Assembly: GCA_945910005.1 (NCBI GenBank)
Contig: CAMDTW010000384.1
Coordinates: forward strand, 1-64,000
Reading direction: 5' to 3'
Length of the DNA stretch: 64,000 bases
Source of the DNA: Isoperla grammatica
Taxonomy: Eukaryota > Arthropoda > Insecta > Plecoptera > Perlodidae
Position numbers and translations under genes: made by a program. Shown here in pieces: positions 45,091 through 54,940 of the stretch (the stretch's first letter is position 1; the number at the start of each line of letters is the position of its first letter). The notes below the pieces were generated by a model. That model was not told the origin of the DNA and searched no databases. It was given only the letters and a program-made list of their open reading frames with translations.

Positions 45091-45275
45091 GAGTGGCCTA
45101 TAAGCGAACGCCACCTAGGGACGTGGGTTCGAATCCCGCATCTACGGCATGTATTTTGTTTCTAACAATAGTCCCTCATCTTCATCTATCACCCCTCATT
45201 CATCTATCACCCCTCATTCATCTATCACCCTTCATCGTCTCCAATAGCAGCATGGTTGCAATAATGGAGACGTAG
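45091..45275 (+). mobile_element. SINE-B copy
   Basis: GGGACGTGGGTTCGAATCCC (B-box and T arm) follows a tRNA-like segment; three TTCATCTATCACCC.TCA units form a linker; the 3' block CATCGTCTCCAATAGCAGCA..TTGCAATAATGGAGACG folds as CGTCTC/GAGACG. The 3' block matches the end of the non-LTR-like fragment at 62867-63171. Confidence 0.65.
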
Positions 45276-45296
45276 ACGAACACGAATCAAAACTTT

Positions 45297-45468
45297 ATAT
45301 AGGCAACCCAAGACAACCTTACACATGCTTACGACACAGGCGAGATATTCGTATAGCCAATCAGCGATCGGTATTTGCGCGCTATTGTCTCGGGCGGTTC
45401 GCTGGTTGGCTACGACTGCCTCGCCTGTGACGAAAGCATGAGTAAGGTATAGTCTTGGGTTGCCTATA
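45297..45468. mobile_element. Foldback element F9, copy 1
   Basis: TATAGGCAACCCAAGAC and GTCTTGGGTTGCCTATA ends; arms also pair GCTT.CG.CACAGGCGAG with CTCGCCTGTGACGAAAGC. The unique centre has GCGATCGGTATTTGCGCGCT and GGGCGGTTCGCTGG. Copy 2, inverted, at 47666-47848. Confidence 0.8.
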
Positions 45469-45516
45469 ACTGATAGCGGGTAAAGAGCGTGGAAAACAAA
45501 AGTATTGTGTGTGTGT

Positions 45517-45534
45517 GGGGGGGGGGGGGGGGGG
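45517..45534 (+). repeat. Poly-G tract (G18)
   Basis: Run of 18 G preceded by a (GT)n stretch. Confidence 0.9.
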
Positions 45535-45691
45535 TCATACCCACTTAATGACGTCACTGGCCCACGATCATGGTTATGTGCGGAACACAAGTAGGTACGT
45601 ACTAAAACGACTTCTCGGTCCTAATCTAGACAACAAGAAGCCCGGCAAGTGATCGGCTGCATCCCCGGATAATGATATCCGATTACACGGA

Positions 45692-45710
45692 GGGGGGGGG
45701 GGGGGGGGGG
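45692..45710 (+). repeat. Poly-G tract (G19)
   Basis: Run of 19 G about 160 bp after the preceding tract. Confidence 0.9.
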
Positions 45711-45764
45711 TAAGTTGGTGCTCGATGCTGACACTGCCCACTAAAACACCGGCCACAGCCATCT

Positions 45765-45975
45765 TACTGAGACCATTTTCAAAACTCATACCGTCCTTTA
45801 GATAGACTTTATCATGCACGGTCCTCTAAATCTTCAATGACAACAAAGGACACAACAATGAAAAATGAACCTCGATATTATACCATTTGAAAACTATTTT
45901 TTTTCTTCTATTGTTGTGCATTGTTGTCATTGAAGATTAAGAGGACCGTGATTTACGAAAATGGTCTTGGTTATT
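45765..45975. mobile_element. Foldback element, ~210 bp
   Basis: GACCATTTTC is inverted as GAAAATGGTC at the edges; ATCATGCACGGTCCTCTAAA and TCTTCAATGACAACAA are inverted as TTGTTGTCATTGAAGA and GAGGACCGTGAT. A fragment (GTTGTCATTGAAGATCTAGA) is at 52110-52140. Confidence 0.7.
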
Positions 45976-46477
45976 TCAATGACGCCGTAAGGAGGAATTG
46001 CTTCATAGCAGCCTTCTTATGTGTTAATTTGAGTCCTCAATAGCTCCGTACATCATAGACTATAGTGTGTTGCATTGCATCAACCGCCTACGACTGCACA
46101 TCTAATAATTAATACTAATGATAATGCGCATGTTTCAACTAAATGCACACTCACTCTCTCACACCGAGTAGGTATAATGTTTCACAAAAGCACGAGGCCA
46201 CGACAAGTGTAGGCCGTACGTCTACCGTGTGTGTACTGTGTAGGATTAGCCACAAACTTGGCTGGCCTCCTTTCACCTTCCTCCCATTGTTACCGTGGTT
46301 TAACCATGTGACCGCCCGGACGCCGCGCCACGTATAATCTAATGTAATGTAGTTTTATTGGATGATTGCGATGCAAGGCTTTGTACTTCAATCCTTGTTG
46401 GTCAAGAGCTGAGCTGTCCATCTATGTCACACGGGTACTGTCTTTTAGGTGCTGTGCTATGCATCTTCATTCCAAAT
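45976..46477. other. No gene seen
   Basis: Short frames only; no element ends. Confidence 0.3.
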
Positions 46478-46765
46478 GAGAGAGCCAAGAGTTTTGAAAA
46501 GAATATACTTATTTTGAAACAAAGGAACATTCGTAGAGAAAGAAAAGGGGTTGAAGTACTTTTTCCATGTTGAAACAATTTGATAAGTAGAGTAAAACCA
46601 AAGTAAAACTATAGTTTTCTGCAAATGAGGGAGCGAAGATTAAAAAAAAAGAATATACTCATTTTAAAACAAAGGAACATTAGTAAAATATAGGGGTTGA
46701 AGTACTTTATCAATGTTGAAACAATTTGATACAAATAAAGTAACTGTAGTAGTTTTCTGCGCCGA
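46478..46765 (+). repeat. ~145-bp tandem duplication
   Basis: Two units with AAGAATATACT.ATTTT, AAACAAAGGAACATT, GGGGTTGAAGTACTTT, ATGTTGAAACAATTTGATA and AGTTTTCTGC. Confidence 0.75.
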
Positions 46766-47010
46766 GTAATACGTATACAATAGGGAACTCACTCATCCGA
46801 GACATATTCTGTTCAATATATTGCACATATATATATTGTTGAGTATACCTCAACAATCCGGGGCGAGAGTACTGGGTAGGCTAAGTTATAGAGGTTTGCT
46901 GCTCATGCCATAGGTACATACATACATAACTGCCAAATGTACTGACTTCTGATTAAAAACACTACGTATTTAGACACAAAATATAAAATGTACAAGATAT
47001 GTAAAAGAGT
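46766..47010. other. Spacer
   Basis: Contains a CAATAGGGAACT motif near 46778, similar to the terminus of 50109-50803, but no partner end was found. Confidence 0.3.
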
Positions 47011-47191
47011 AAGGGTCAAATGCACAGTCGTTCCTCACGTGGTCCTCAACTTAGCCTTTCCTCAGACTCGCCCTACCACAAATCACAGAGCTGTCCACAT
47101 GGGAATGCTGCTCTGTGATTGGTGGTAGGGCGAGTCCAGGAGGAAAGGCTGAGTTGAGAAGCACGTGAGGAACGACTATGCATTTGACCCT
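47011..47191. mobile_element. Foldback element, ~180 bp
   Basis: GGGTCAAATGCA, GTCGTTCCTCACGTG, CAACT.AGCCTTTCCTC and CTCGCCCTACCAC are all inverted on the right arm; loop about 25 bp with CAGAG..CTCTG at its base. Confidence 0.82.
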
Positions 47192-47371
47192 AAGTACCGT
47201 ATTCATGTTTTTTGATTACAGTAACACAAACACAAACCATAAAAAAACTTTCAAAGTAACATTTTCGTGGCGTTACATCAAAAATGGCAAAGTAACATTT
47301 CAAAATTGAGTAATATAGCTATTATTATAGTGCTCGTAGTAAATTTATTCCCGGGGTGAATTACAGCTCCT

Positions 47372-47413
47372 GGGGGGGGGGAAGACATTGCCGCCCCCCC
47401 CCCCCCCCCCCCC
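47372..47413. repeat. G10 followed by C20
   Basis: A G10 run at 47372-47381 and a C20 run at 47394-47413, so opposite G-rich strands sit ~12 bp apart. Confidence 0.9.
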
Positions 47414-47665
47414 GTATTGAACACTGACTGGTACAACGAGCGATACATGTTATACGTCACAGGAAGCTGCGAAGAGGGGCCAACGTCCTCTCAAGTCTCA
47501 ACTCCACGCCATCCATGCAAACGCGATAACACGACGCGAAATAATAATAAACAAGTATAGTAGAGTAGTAAACATCAATCTTCTCACTTCCCTATTTTCT
47601 CCGCGCACATGCGCAAGTCTCGTGCAAATATACTTGTGCCATACTTGATTAATCTCGCGCGCGTG

Positions 47666-47848
47666 TATAGGCACCCCAAGACTACCTTATAAATACATGC
47701 TTTCGTCACAGGCGAAGCACTTCGTAGCCAACCAGCGAACCACCCGAGACAATAGCGCGCAAATACCGATCGCTGATTGGCTACGAATACCTCGCCTGTG
47801 GCGAAAGAATATGTATGTATAGGCCTAAGGTGGTCTTGGGTAAGCTAT
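47666..47848. mobile_element. Foldback element F9, copy 2
   Basis: Same arms as 45297-45468 with the unique centre reversed (GAGACAATAGCGCGCAAATA, GATCGCTGATTGGCTACGAA). Confidence 0.78.
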
Positions 47849-48340
47849 ATCATGTGCGCGTATACGTATAATTTACACCGATGTTTTGTTCAGTGTTTAC
47901 TTACATCCGTTATCGTACTTCGCGTTGTTAACACGGTGACCTACAACTTCTTCTTCAAGTAGCAAACAAAGATCATCTTTAAACACCGAGCAAATAACGT
48001 AAATTTACGAGCGCTGACGTCTTCTTGTGCTAACGTTGCGAAACACACACACACACCACAGACCACAGACGATTACCATTGCGATGAATGAGGACAAAAT
48101 TAACTTTGTAAGAAAAGAAAAATCAAACTAACCGCGCGGGCAAAGATTTGTTTTTTAAGCTATCGAGCAAATCACGAGAAGGATGAGTTCTTGGCGCTTT
48201 GGCAATGCAGCTATTGGCTAGCTATGCATTCTGCTGGCGAGAAAAAAATAAACTATTATGAGGAGGAATTTCACATTCAATATGGCCATTGTTGTTTTAT
48301 TGTTAATGTTAAATCATTATGTTGATGCAGACATATAAGA
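47849..48340. other. No gene seen
   Basis: (CA)n-like patch near 48040; nothing else recognised. Confidence 0.35.
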
Positions 48341-48631
48341 GTTGAGTGTGAGGAATATAGGGTAGAGTTGCAACGCAGTCGGCAGTTTGTCTACCGCCTT
48401 TTACCATGTCCAACATACTTTAGTCGGGTAGTAGAAGTTCGCTAAGCGACGCGATGACGGAGCCTGATTGGTCGGCTACTTCACCGAAGATATACGAAGA
48501 CAGCCGAAAACTCCGTCATCCCGTCGCTTGGCGAACTTCTACTACCCGACTAAGTATTTTGGGCTACAGTAGAAAGAGGTAGACAAACCGGCGATTACGT
48601 GGGGCCTATACCCTATATTACTCACTCAACG
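48341..48631. mobile_element. Foldback element F8, copy 2
   Basis: Same arms and length as 43559-43854; the centre reads GCCTGATTGGTCGGCTACTT..GAAGACAGCCGAAAA, the reverse complement of copy 1, consistent with insertion in the opposite orientation. Confidence 0.85.
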
Positions 48632-49166
48632 CTACTAGCGGAGACTTGGTGGACCTTCACAGATGGAAAACATTACTATATAAGTAACGCGGAAATGATG
48701 AGTATTTCATGGGTGTAATAATGTGAGTAATTTTAATTTCCTATACAAAGCATTGACGTTGTTGTTTACTTGCTAAAGATCATAAGTACCAATAAAATGC
48801 TTTGATTGTCAGCGACCTGCAATAAAACGCCATATTGCATATATTTATTATTTCCTATATAGATAATCGTGATTCTTCTTCGTCTTCTTATTGTTGTTGT
48901 GGCCTTGGCTGCTGTGACTATTGATCAGCCAGACGCGAGGGTATCTTATATGCCACGTCTTTTTATACTTCCAACTAAATCATTTGGGTGTCGGTTAACT
49001 TGATGTTCAAGGCTTCTGATTGGTCACAAGTAGGATTCAATCCCACAGACGAATGTCGTCATGTATACAGACTCAAAAGCCAAATCTTGGGTAATGTTTT
49101 GCTATAATTACGCGAAGTCGACCACAGAGGAGTGAACAAGAATTGAATCCTATGGCATGTTATGAA
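48632..49166. other. No gene; possible tRNA-like relic near 49028
   Basis: AAGTAGGATTCAATCCCACAG at ~49028 resembles a decayed T arm (minus strand), too degraded to assign. Confidence 0.35.
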
Positions 49167-49455
49167 ACGCAATAATAATAATGTTTGAGGGAATGCCTGT
49201 TATAGGGTGCACACCAGCTTTACCCGATGTGCCCCTCTTCAGGTGACTAACTAGGTTATTAGGATGTTTCGATAGTTGGGAAGAAATGTCCGAGGGCTGT
49301 TATAGTAGGACTCAATCCCAGCATTCGCCTTTACGACTGAGGAAAACCTCGGAAAAAACCTTCAATCAGGACTGCCGGTGCATGGCCGGAATCGAACCGG
49401 CGACCTCCCGAATTAGAGTATCGCGCGTCTTACCGCTGAGCCACCTCTATCGGTT
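49167..49455 (-). mobile_element. SINE-A, full copy 3
   Basis: Head CGATAGAGGTGGCTCAGCGG, B-box GCCGGTTCGATTCCGGCC, body and short (ATT)n tail near 49171-49183. The tail junction reads GAGGGAATGCCTG instead of GTAAGAATACCCG, and ACCGGCATGG-type extra bases occur after the T arm. Confidence 0.85.
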
Positions 49456-50083
49456 GTAAACGCAAGTTCGAAATTTAATTCATACTCTTATTTCAATCAA
49501 TCCTAATATCACTCCTGCCATGTGAAAGCGGGTTATTATTGGCGCAATATATGTTGAGCTCCTATACATATTAACAAAACTACTTGATTTTAAGTTAAAT
49601 TGACAATTGTTTTAACGTGAATTATCTAATAAGAAAGCGATAGGTAATTTTAGTTCTGATAGTAGGCCTATAGACTATATATATATATATCTATATACGC
49701 AATCTAGCTATATTCGGTCACGAGAAAAAAAAAATCAATCACTCTTGATTGAGTCGGGAGAGCCAACCTTTATTACAATCGCTATCTATCGGGTCAGTGG
49801 GGTAAATGGGTCAAGCCAATAACTATGAAGAGTCTATAGCGAGCGACGCGCCAAGGGGCCCGTTCTCCTGAGCTATTTTCACGTCACCGTTTTGTACATA
49901 GATACCAACATTTTATACAATTCTGTAGACAGTTTAATGATCAAAAAAATAGTGATGAACTATTACAAAAAAATCAAATCACGTGAAGTAATTAAACGTC
50001 TATATACATGTTTACATTTCCGAGGTCAATGTATAATATGAAATGATTAATTAATTATTTATTGATAAGTTATAACAAAATAA
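49456..50083. other. No gene seen
   Basis: AT-rich with an (AT)n patch near 49676-49692. Nothing else recognised. Confidence 0.35.
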
Positions 50084-50108
50084 TTTTAACCATATATAAT
50101 TCTGCAAT

Positions 50109-50803
50109 AGGGAACTTGCATGAATTTTCTACAGCTCTGAAAGTACGTGGAATATATTGTTATTCATCTGAAGACATCACAAACCTAATTTAAAAGTTTT
50201 AAAATTAACTCATTATACTTCTATACATGTTCAAAGATTTTGATTATCTGTTTCCCGCACTATTATTTTTAAACGGTATGTGACGTCACATGCCATGAAA
50301 ATCACTGCTTATATGAATGACTTTGCATATAACCTCCTTGGACTTTGCCACCGCCTCCTAGACGAAACAATCACATTTTCAAGGTCATCAAGCTAACCTT
50401 GTCAAAAATTTTACGCAAGCCGTTGTCAAGTCTGCTTTATATGAATAACAACACCCAATATTTACTGATATTCTATGAAAATAGGTTTGGTATTATTGTT
50501 TTTATAGTAACTGGGCTTCAAAATTAATTACTACGCTTACAAGACATTAATTCGATTTTATATGATTTTGGATATGATAATTTCCAAATAAGCGTTATGT
50601 TATTTATCTTTCTTTGATTGGTTGATTGCTGATACATGGCAAGTGACGTATGCCCCGTTTTTCCCGCCATAAATATGTGTGAAACTTTCAGCTCGTTTTT
50701 ATAAATGAAACTTAATTCTATGTCACCGAAATAAAATATTTTTGTATTCAGGACGTTAATCTTAATCTAGTAAAATGCTAAAAAAACATTATGCATGTTC
50801 CCC
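50109..50803. mobile_element. TIR element inserted in a tandem repeat
   Basis: 695 bp. Left end AGGGAACTTGCATGAA, right end (inverted) GGGGAACATGCATAA. The left flank ATATAATTCTGCAAT and right flank ATTATGTACAA together recreate the joint seen inside the 50806-50950 repeat (ATATAATTCTGCAATTATGT), leaving a 2-bp AT duplication. Interior holds TGACGTCA near 50282 and no transposase. The terminus resembles F3 (GGGA.xTGCA). Confidence 0.75.
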
Positions 50804-50950
50804 ATTATGTACAAGTATTATTGATCCAATTAATATTCTAATCAAATATAATTCTGCAATTATGTACAACTTTTACAGATCCAATTAAGATTCTAATCAG
50901 ATATAATTCTGCAATTATGTACAACTATTTTTGATCCAATTAAGATCGTA
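50804..50950 (+). repeat. ~55-bp tandem repeat (about 2.6 units)
   Basis: Unit TTATGTACAA..GATCCAATTAA.ATTCTAATCA.ATATAATTCTGCAA. One partial unit end (ATATAATTCTGCAA) is stranded at 50094-50107 on the far side of the inserted element. Confidence 0.82.
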
Positions 50951-51529
50951 CGAAAAAAAAAACGCGTCATAAAATCTACCTCAGCAGCCAGCTGCTCTAG
51001 CTATCACCTCATTATAGCGCAGACCGTCCGCAAATCCTCCACTCCATCAAATATATACATACCTACACACGACAGGAATTTAAAATTAATTTTGGGGGTG
51101 AAGGGGACCCCGCTTCCTATACAAAAATCTAAATAACATAAGAGTATCGCAAATAAGTTGGAAACTACATGACTTTTTACCAGGTATAACAATAACAAAC
51201 AATAACGAATGTGGAAGGAAAGATTGTTTGTCTGCACTGCAATCTAGTTTTACAACACGTTAATTGTCTAAAGAGCGTTAAACGATTTCACTTTTTAATT
51301 GCGGCGTCGTTAGGTGGTTAACAACAGCCCTACTCGATAACGACAATTAGCCAACGGCTTATCAAACGGGTACACTGTGATAAAAGACTCTCTACACACT
51401 AAAAAATTGGCCCAACGTAAGTAATGGTACCAACTTATTTTTCTACTTCCTTTGTAGTTCGTTTTTGTCCGTGCAATAGATGATTTTCAGAATTGATCTA
51501 GAAAGCCGTGATTTACTCTATCTAATACC
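50951..51529. other. No gene seen
   Basis: Nothing recognised. Confidence 0.3.
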
Positions 51530-51540
51530 CACATAAGCCT

Positions 51541-51702
51541 GTATTACACGGTCAAACTTTTTCATCCAACTCCTTGAATTCAAGAACAAAAGCGCATCAA
51601 TAAATAATTCCTATTATTGTATTTGACTACATACTGACTGTTTTTGATGCGCCTTTGTCCTTGAATTCAAGGAGTTGGATGAAAAAAATTGACCGTGAAT
51701 AC
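51541..51702. mobile_element. Hairpin MITE related to H1
   Basis: TACACGGTCAAACTTTTTCA and TCCAACTCCTTGAATTCAAG are inverted as CTTGAATTCAAGGAGTTGGA and TTGACCGTG. Diverged relative of the H1 hairpin. Confidence 0.75.
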
Positions 51703-51708
51703 AGGCTT

Positions 51709-51862
51709 TACACGGTTCAATACTTTCGTCAAACTTATTGAACTCAAGGACAAAAAAGCATCAATTAATAGAAGCTATATTGTTGCAGTTTTTACCAAAC
51801 TATCTTTGATTCGCTTTTGTTCTTGAATTCAATAAGTTTGACGAAAGTATTGAGCCGTGTAC
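51709..51862. mobile_element. Hairpin MITE H1, copy 2
   Basis: CACGGTTCAATACTTTCGTC and its inverse; nearly identical arms to 2281-2444. It starts only ~6 bp after the preceding hairpin. Confidence 0.8.
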
Positions 51863-51874
51863 AATGTCGGCCTA

Positions 51875-52061
51875 ATACCTTGTTCACACTTGTCCACTAA
51901 CAGAAGTTAAGCTAACAGTTGTTAGCGCCGTAACTACGTTCCCCAAACGAAGTTAGTGCTTAACGTAGGTTAGGCTAACTGCGTTCCGTCCGTTCACATT
52001 ACGTTCTTAACTTCTGTTAGTACCCTAACTACTGTTAGTGGGCAAAGTGTGAACAAGGTAT
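51875..52061. mobile_element. TIR MITE, ~187 bp
   Basis: ATACCTTGTTCACACTT, CCACTAACAG and AGAAGTTAAG at left are inverted at right (CTTAACTTCTGTTAG, CAAAGTGTGAACAAGGTAT). Third hairpin-type element in a row. Confidence 0.8.
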
Positions 52062-52345
52062 AAGGGGATCCTTGATATAGTTATGTTAAGGTGCATTCTT
52101 CACTGTTGTGCACTGTTGTCATTGAAGATCTAGAGGGTCGCGATTAGCTCTATCCAAGGGTCTTAGATAAATTCTGAAAAAGATATATTGGGCATAATAA
52201 TCAATCAAAAACGATAATAAACTTTCTAACTTATTCTGTTCTAAATTTAAATGATTGGTTTGTAAATGTTCATATTTTGCTGTGAATAAATAGAGAGACA
52301 GAGACAGACAGACCATTTTCTACCCGACAGTACAATTTAAAAGGC
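52062..52345. other. Spacer
   Basis: Contains the 52110-52140 fragment of the foldback at 45765-45975. Nothing else. Confidence 0.3.
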
Positions 52346-52500
52346 GGTGAGACAAATCAATTAGGACGACGTCGCCGTCGGCGTCGGGACGGCGTCCTCC
52401 GACATTCCGACGTTTCGCATCGACCGACCGACCGACGCGCGAGAGAGACGTGACGTCACTACCGAGTGCACGTGCACTCTATGACGTCATCATTACCACA
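52346..52500. promoter_or_regulatory. CpG-rich block with two TGACGTCA sites
   Basis: Dense CpG (GACGTCGCCGTCGGCGTCGG), with perfect CRE-type palindromes at 52451-52458 and 52482-52489. It could be a CpG island or part of the adjoining MITE. No initiation codon with splice context is seen nearby. Confidence 0.35.
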
Positions 52501-52524
52501 TCCATCTCGGTGTATTGAAGTGGG

Positions 52525-52637
52525 TGTGGATGCTGACGTCATAGGTGAGTGAGTGGGAGCCAATCAGCGGGTGTTTTTTTTTTATATACTGGCATCTGGT
52601 TGGCCAAGCCTCACTCATCGATGACGTCAGCATCCAC
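52525..52637. mobile_element. CRE-bearing palindromic MITE, copy 2
   Basis: GTGGATGCTGACGTCATAGG at left is inverted as ATGACGTCAGCATCCAC at right; inner GTGAGTGAG pairs with CTCACTCA. TGACGTCA at 52534-52541 and 52622-52629. The centre has CCAATCAGCGGGTG as at 10194-10360. Confidence 0.75.
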
Positions 52638-52764
52638 AAGGTTGCTGTGGAACGGCTTCCTTTTACAGCCATACACATGTATTGTTATTTACAAAAATAC
52701 AAAACCGTACTACAATCTTGACGTAAATAAATCAAATAAATACATGTTTTGTATTTATTGTGGG

Positions 52765-52812
52765 TACCAGGCTTCCCCTCCTCCCTTCCTCATCATCATA
52801 CATCAGTTATCA
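52765..52812 (+). repeat. SINE-D fragment
   Basis: GGGTACCAGGCTTCCCCTCC, TCCCTTCCTCATCATCAT and CATCAGTTATC match the 3' half of the SINE at 27763-28150, opposite orientation. Confidence 0.5.
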
Positions 52813-52904
52813 TAATATAGTATATTATTAAATTTCCACTACACTAGTGGGACCTCGGTCCTGTTGCAAATATATATAAGACATGAAAATACAGAAATTA
52901 AAAA

Positions 52905-52985
52905 CCAATCTCAACCGGGAATCGAACCCGTGTCTCCCACGTCTCGGGTGGGAAATTTCACCTCTGGCACTGGCAATTTAATGAA
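52905..52985 (-). repeat. tRNA-like sequence / SINE head
   Basis: Minus strand shows an anticodon-type hairpin (CCCAC, CCGAGAC, GTGGG) and a strong T arm (CGGGTTCGATTCCCG). D arm and acceptor stem are poor. tRNA pseudogene or SINE head; not a functional tRNA on present evidence. Confidence 0.45.
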
Positions 52986-53099
52986 TAGATATTATATTGT
53001 GTATTTAATTATAACATATGTATGCGGGTGGGTAACAAAATAATACCTTTGAGTTGACCATCCACACATATAATGTGTATTTATTGTATATCTATCTAT

Positions 53100-53190
53100 A
53101 TATGGTCGGTCTACCCACTCAATACTCATGGCACAGATAACAACAAATTTGTTCACTGAATCTGTTATCTGTGCCTCTTATGGCTACAAG
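53100..53190. repeat. Short inverted repeat
   Basis: GGCACAGATAAC is inverted as GTTATCTGTGCC about 30 bp later. It begins at a TATGGTCGGTCTAC motif shared with 15178-15472. Confidence 0.6.
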
Positions 53191-53229
53191 AACTGATTTT
53201 AATTGGGGGACGTTCTAACATATTTAGGG

Positions 53230-53373
53230 CCGGTCTTACAATCTCCTAATAGGAAAGTTATTTGGTGTAATTAAGCTATTTCGCGGAGAATTTTAAGGGC
53301 TTTGATTGGCGGTTGCCATGGAGACAACAAGCTATTCGACGAGTAAGTAGTTATTGGGACATTGTAAGACTGG
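53230..53373 (+). mobile_element. MITE family F12, copy 3
   Basis: CCGGTCTTACAATCTCC to GGGACATTGTAAGACTGG; same orientation as 31347-31497. Confidence 0.78.
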
Positions 53374-54288
53374 ATCTTCGTTGATGTGGCAACTCCAAAG
53401 TCACAGCCCACCCAAAGTCACCGCCAGCCACACAAGGAGGGCGGGGGAAGGGAAGGTGTGAAATTAACTATACCACACGATGTTTTTCGACAGACAGACA
53501 GACATTCGTACGTAATTGTTTACTGGAACCTGTTTATTGTCCCACGCCACTGGGCATATCCATTAAATGTACGTTGTGATGTGAAGGCATAGCATATAGC
53601 ATAGCACAGACCGAGCGTATATAATACATAATACTACGAGTACAGTCGCGGACACGGATAATGACCACACCGAATGCCGACTTCGGACGATGTCTAACTG
53701 TGAAACAATAATATTGTATAAAGCTCAGCAGGGATGTAGGTAGTCCTAAACTTTCTGCAAGGGACACGCTCTCTAAGGTACTATTTAATATTTGAAGACA
53801 CCCCCCCCCACTGATTTATCGTATCGAAGTTATGATTAAGTCAGTTTCTTTGAAACAATTTAATGCTCAAATCACATTACATTAAACATTTTTTCGTTCA
53901 TAATTCATTCATAATTCAGCATCACTCATAATTTTTCATTAAAATTACATCACATTATTTGAACTAAACTACTTTCATACAAAAAATAATCGTCCTTGTA
54001 CACAAACCACAACTTTACTAGCTACAATATAATATTATATTTATATTGTACCGTATTATACTACTCTTCATAATAAAACCAGTCACAGTGCAAAAGTTGT
54101 TTTACCCGAAATACAAGAATGCGCGAAATACAGATGGCACACATAAATAAGGCAACTTCTCTATTTCATCAAAACATACTACTACACTAAAAAAAAAAAT
54201 GTTAATGAATTATCCAATTAAAAACGACGAACTACGCTACTTCTCTCTATAACAAATACTACCGAAACAGAAAACATCATCTTAGCTT
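53374..54288. other. No gene seen; possible first intron
   Basis: AT-rich with C9 near 53802. If the exon at 54291-54311 is real, this would be the start of its first intron. No second exon was recognised. Confidence 0.3.
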
Positions 54289-54290
54289 AC

Positions 54291-54311
54291 CTGAGTAACG
54301 CCCTCCGCCAT
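54291..54311 (-). CDS. Candidate first coding exon (seven codons)
   Basis: Minus strand: GAAAG then ATG GCG GAG GGC GTT ACT CAG, immediately followed by GTAAGC, a consensus splice donor. The encoded start is MAEGVTQ. GCG after the ATG and CpG-rich codons in an AT-rich region are typical of animal first exons. The gene would run towards lower coordinates. No downstream exon was identified, so the product is unknown; the helentron-like array lies ~630 bp upstream. Chance cannot be excluded for a 21-bp exon. Confidence 0.4.
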
Positions 54312-54407
54312 CTTTCACCAGTCTCGACAACAATAAACTGCAACTTCATAACAAACAGTTGACAATGTTCGCGGCTCACATAACAATGTTCACGCCATTC
54401 GAAGACG

Positions 54408-54415
54408 TGACGTCA
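54408..54415 (-). promoter_or_regulatory. CRE-type site upstream of candidate exon
   Basis: TGACGTCA about 97 bp upstream of the candidate ATG, a typical promoter-proximal distance for CREB/ATF sites. CACGTG E-boxes lie at about 54440 and 54466. Unlike other TGACGTCA sites here, no palindromic MITE arms surround it. Confidence 0.4.
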
Positions 54416-54419
54416 TGAA

Positions 54420-54940
54420 GAGTTAGATTCACACCGCACACGTGTTCATTCATTCATCCGGGACACGTGGTGGGTGGATCGTCGTGCACCGATTGGCCAA
54501 AAACACTTTTTGAGATGGAAACCGAATCGTACGACGATGACGAGACGAAGTTTACCGAACCCTGTTCGGTCGGTTGACCGACTAGACTGGAGAAAATATA
54601 GATTCACAGAGTTATTCGAGGAATGCAGACAGGCATACGGATGTTATTGGCGTACACACACACACTCACTACGCGGTCGTTCACTTTATACACTCGTTTT
54701 CATCACAGCACTGTTTAAATGAATTATTATTATACTTCATCGATCGATCAATTTAGAAGAACGAAGACGCACATCCATAAAACAAATTTAAAAAAAACAC
54801 ACAGTCAATTTCACGTTTTACAATACGAATATCATCGGCACAATAAATGAGCGGTTATTACCGTCAATCATCACAAATAACTGTTTAAAAAACTAACAAA
54901 CATTTATAAAACGGTTTTTAGGAACGTTTTCTTAAATTTA
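54420..54940. other. No gene seen
   Basis: An 83-codon plus-strand frame begins at 54474 without recognisable domains; it may be upstream promoter DNA. AT-rich towards the array. Confidence 0.3.

Noticed and set aside
52905..52985. Functional tRNA gene (Leu-like anticodon)
   Set aside because: Acceptor stem and D arm do not pair; best treated as tRNA-derived.
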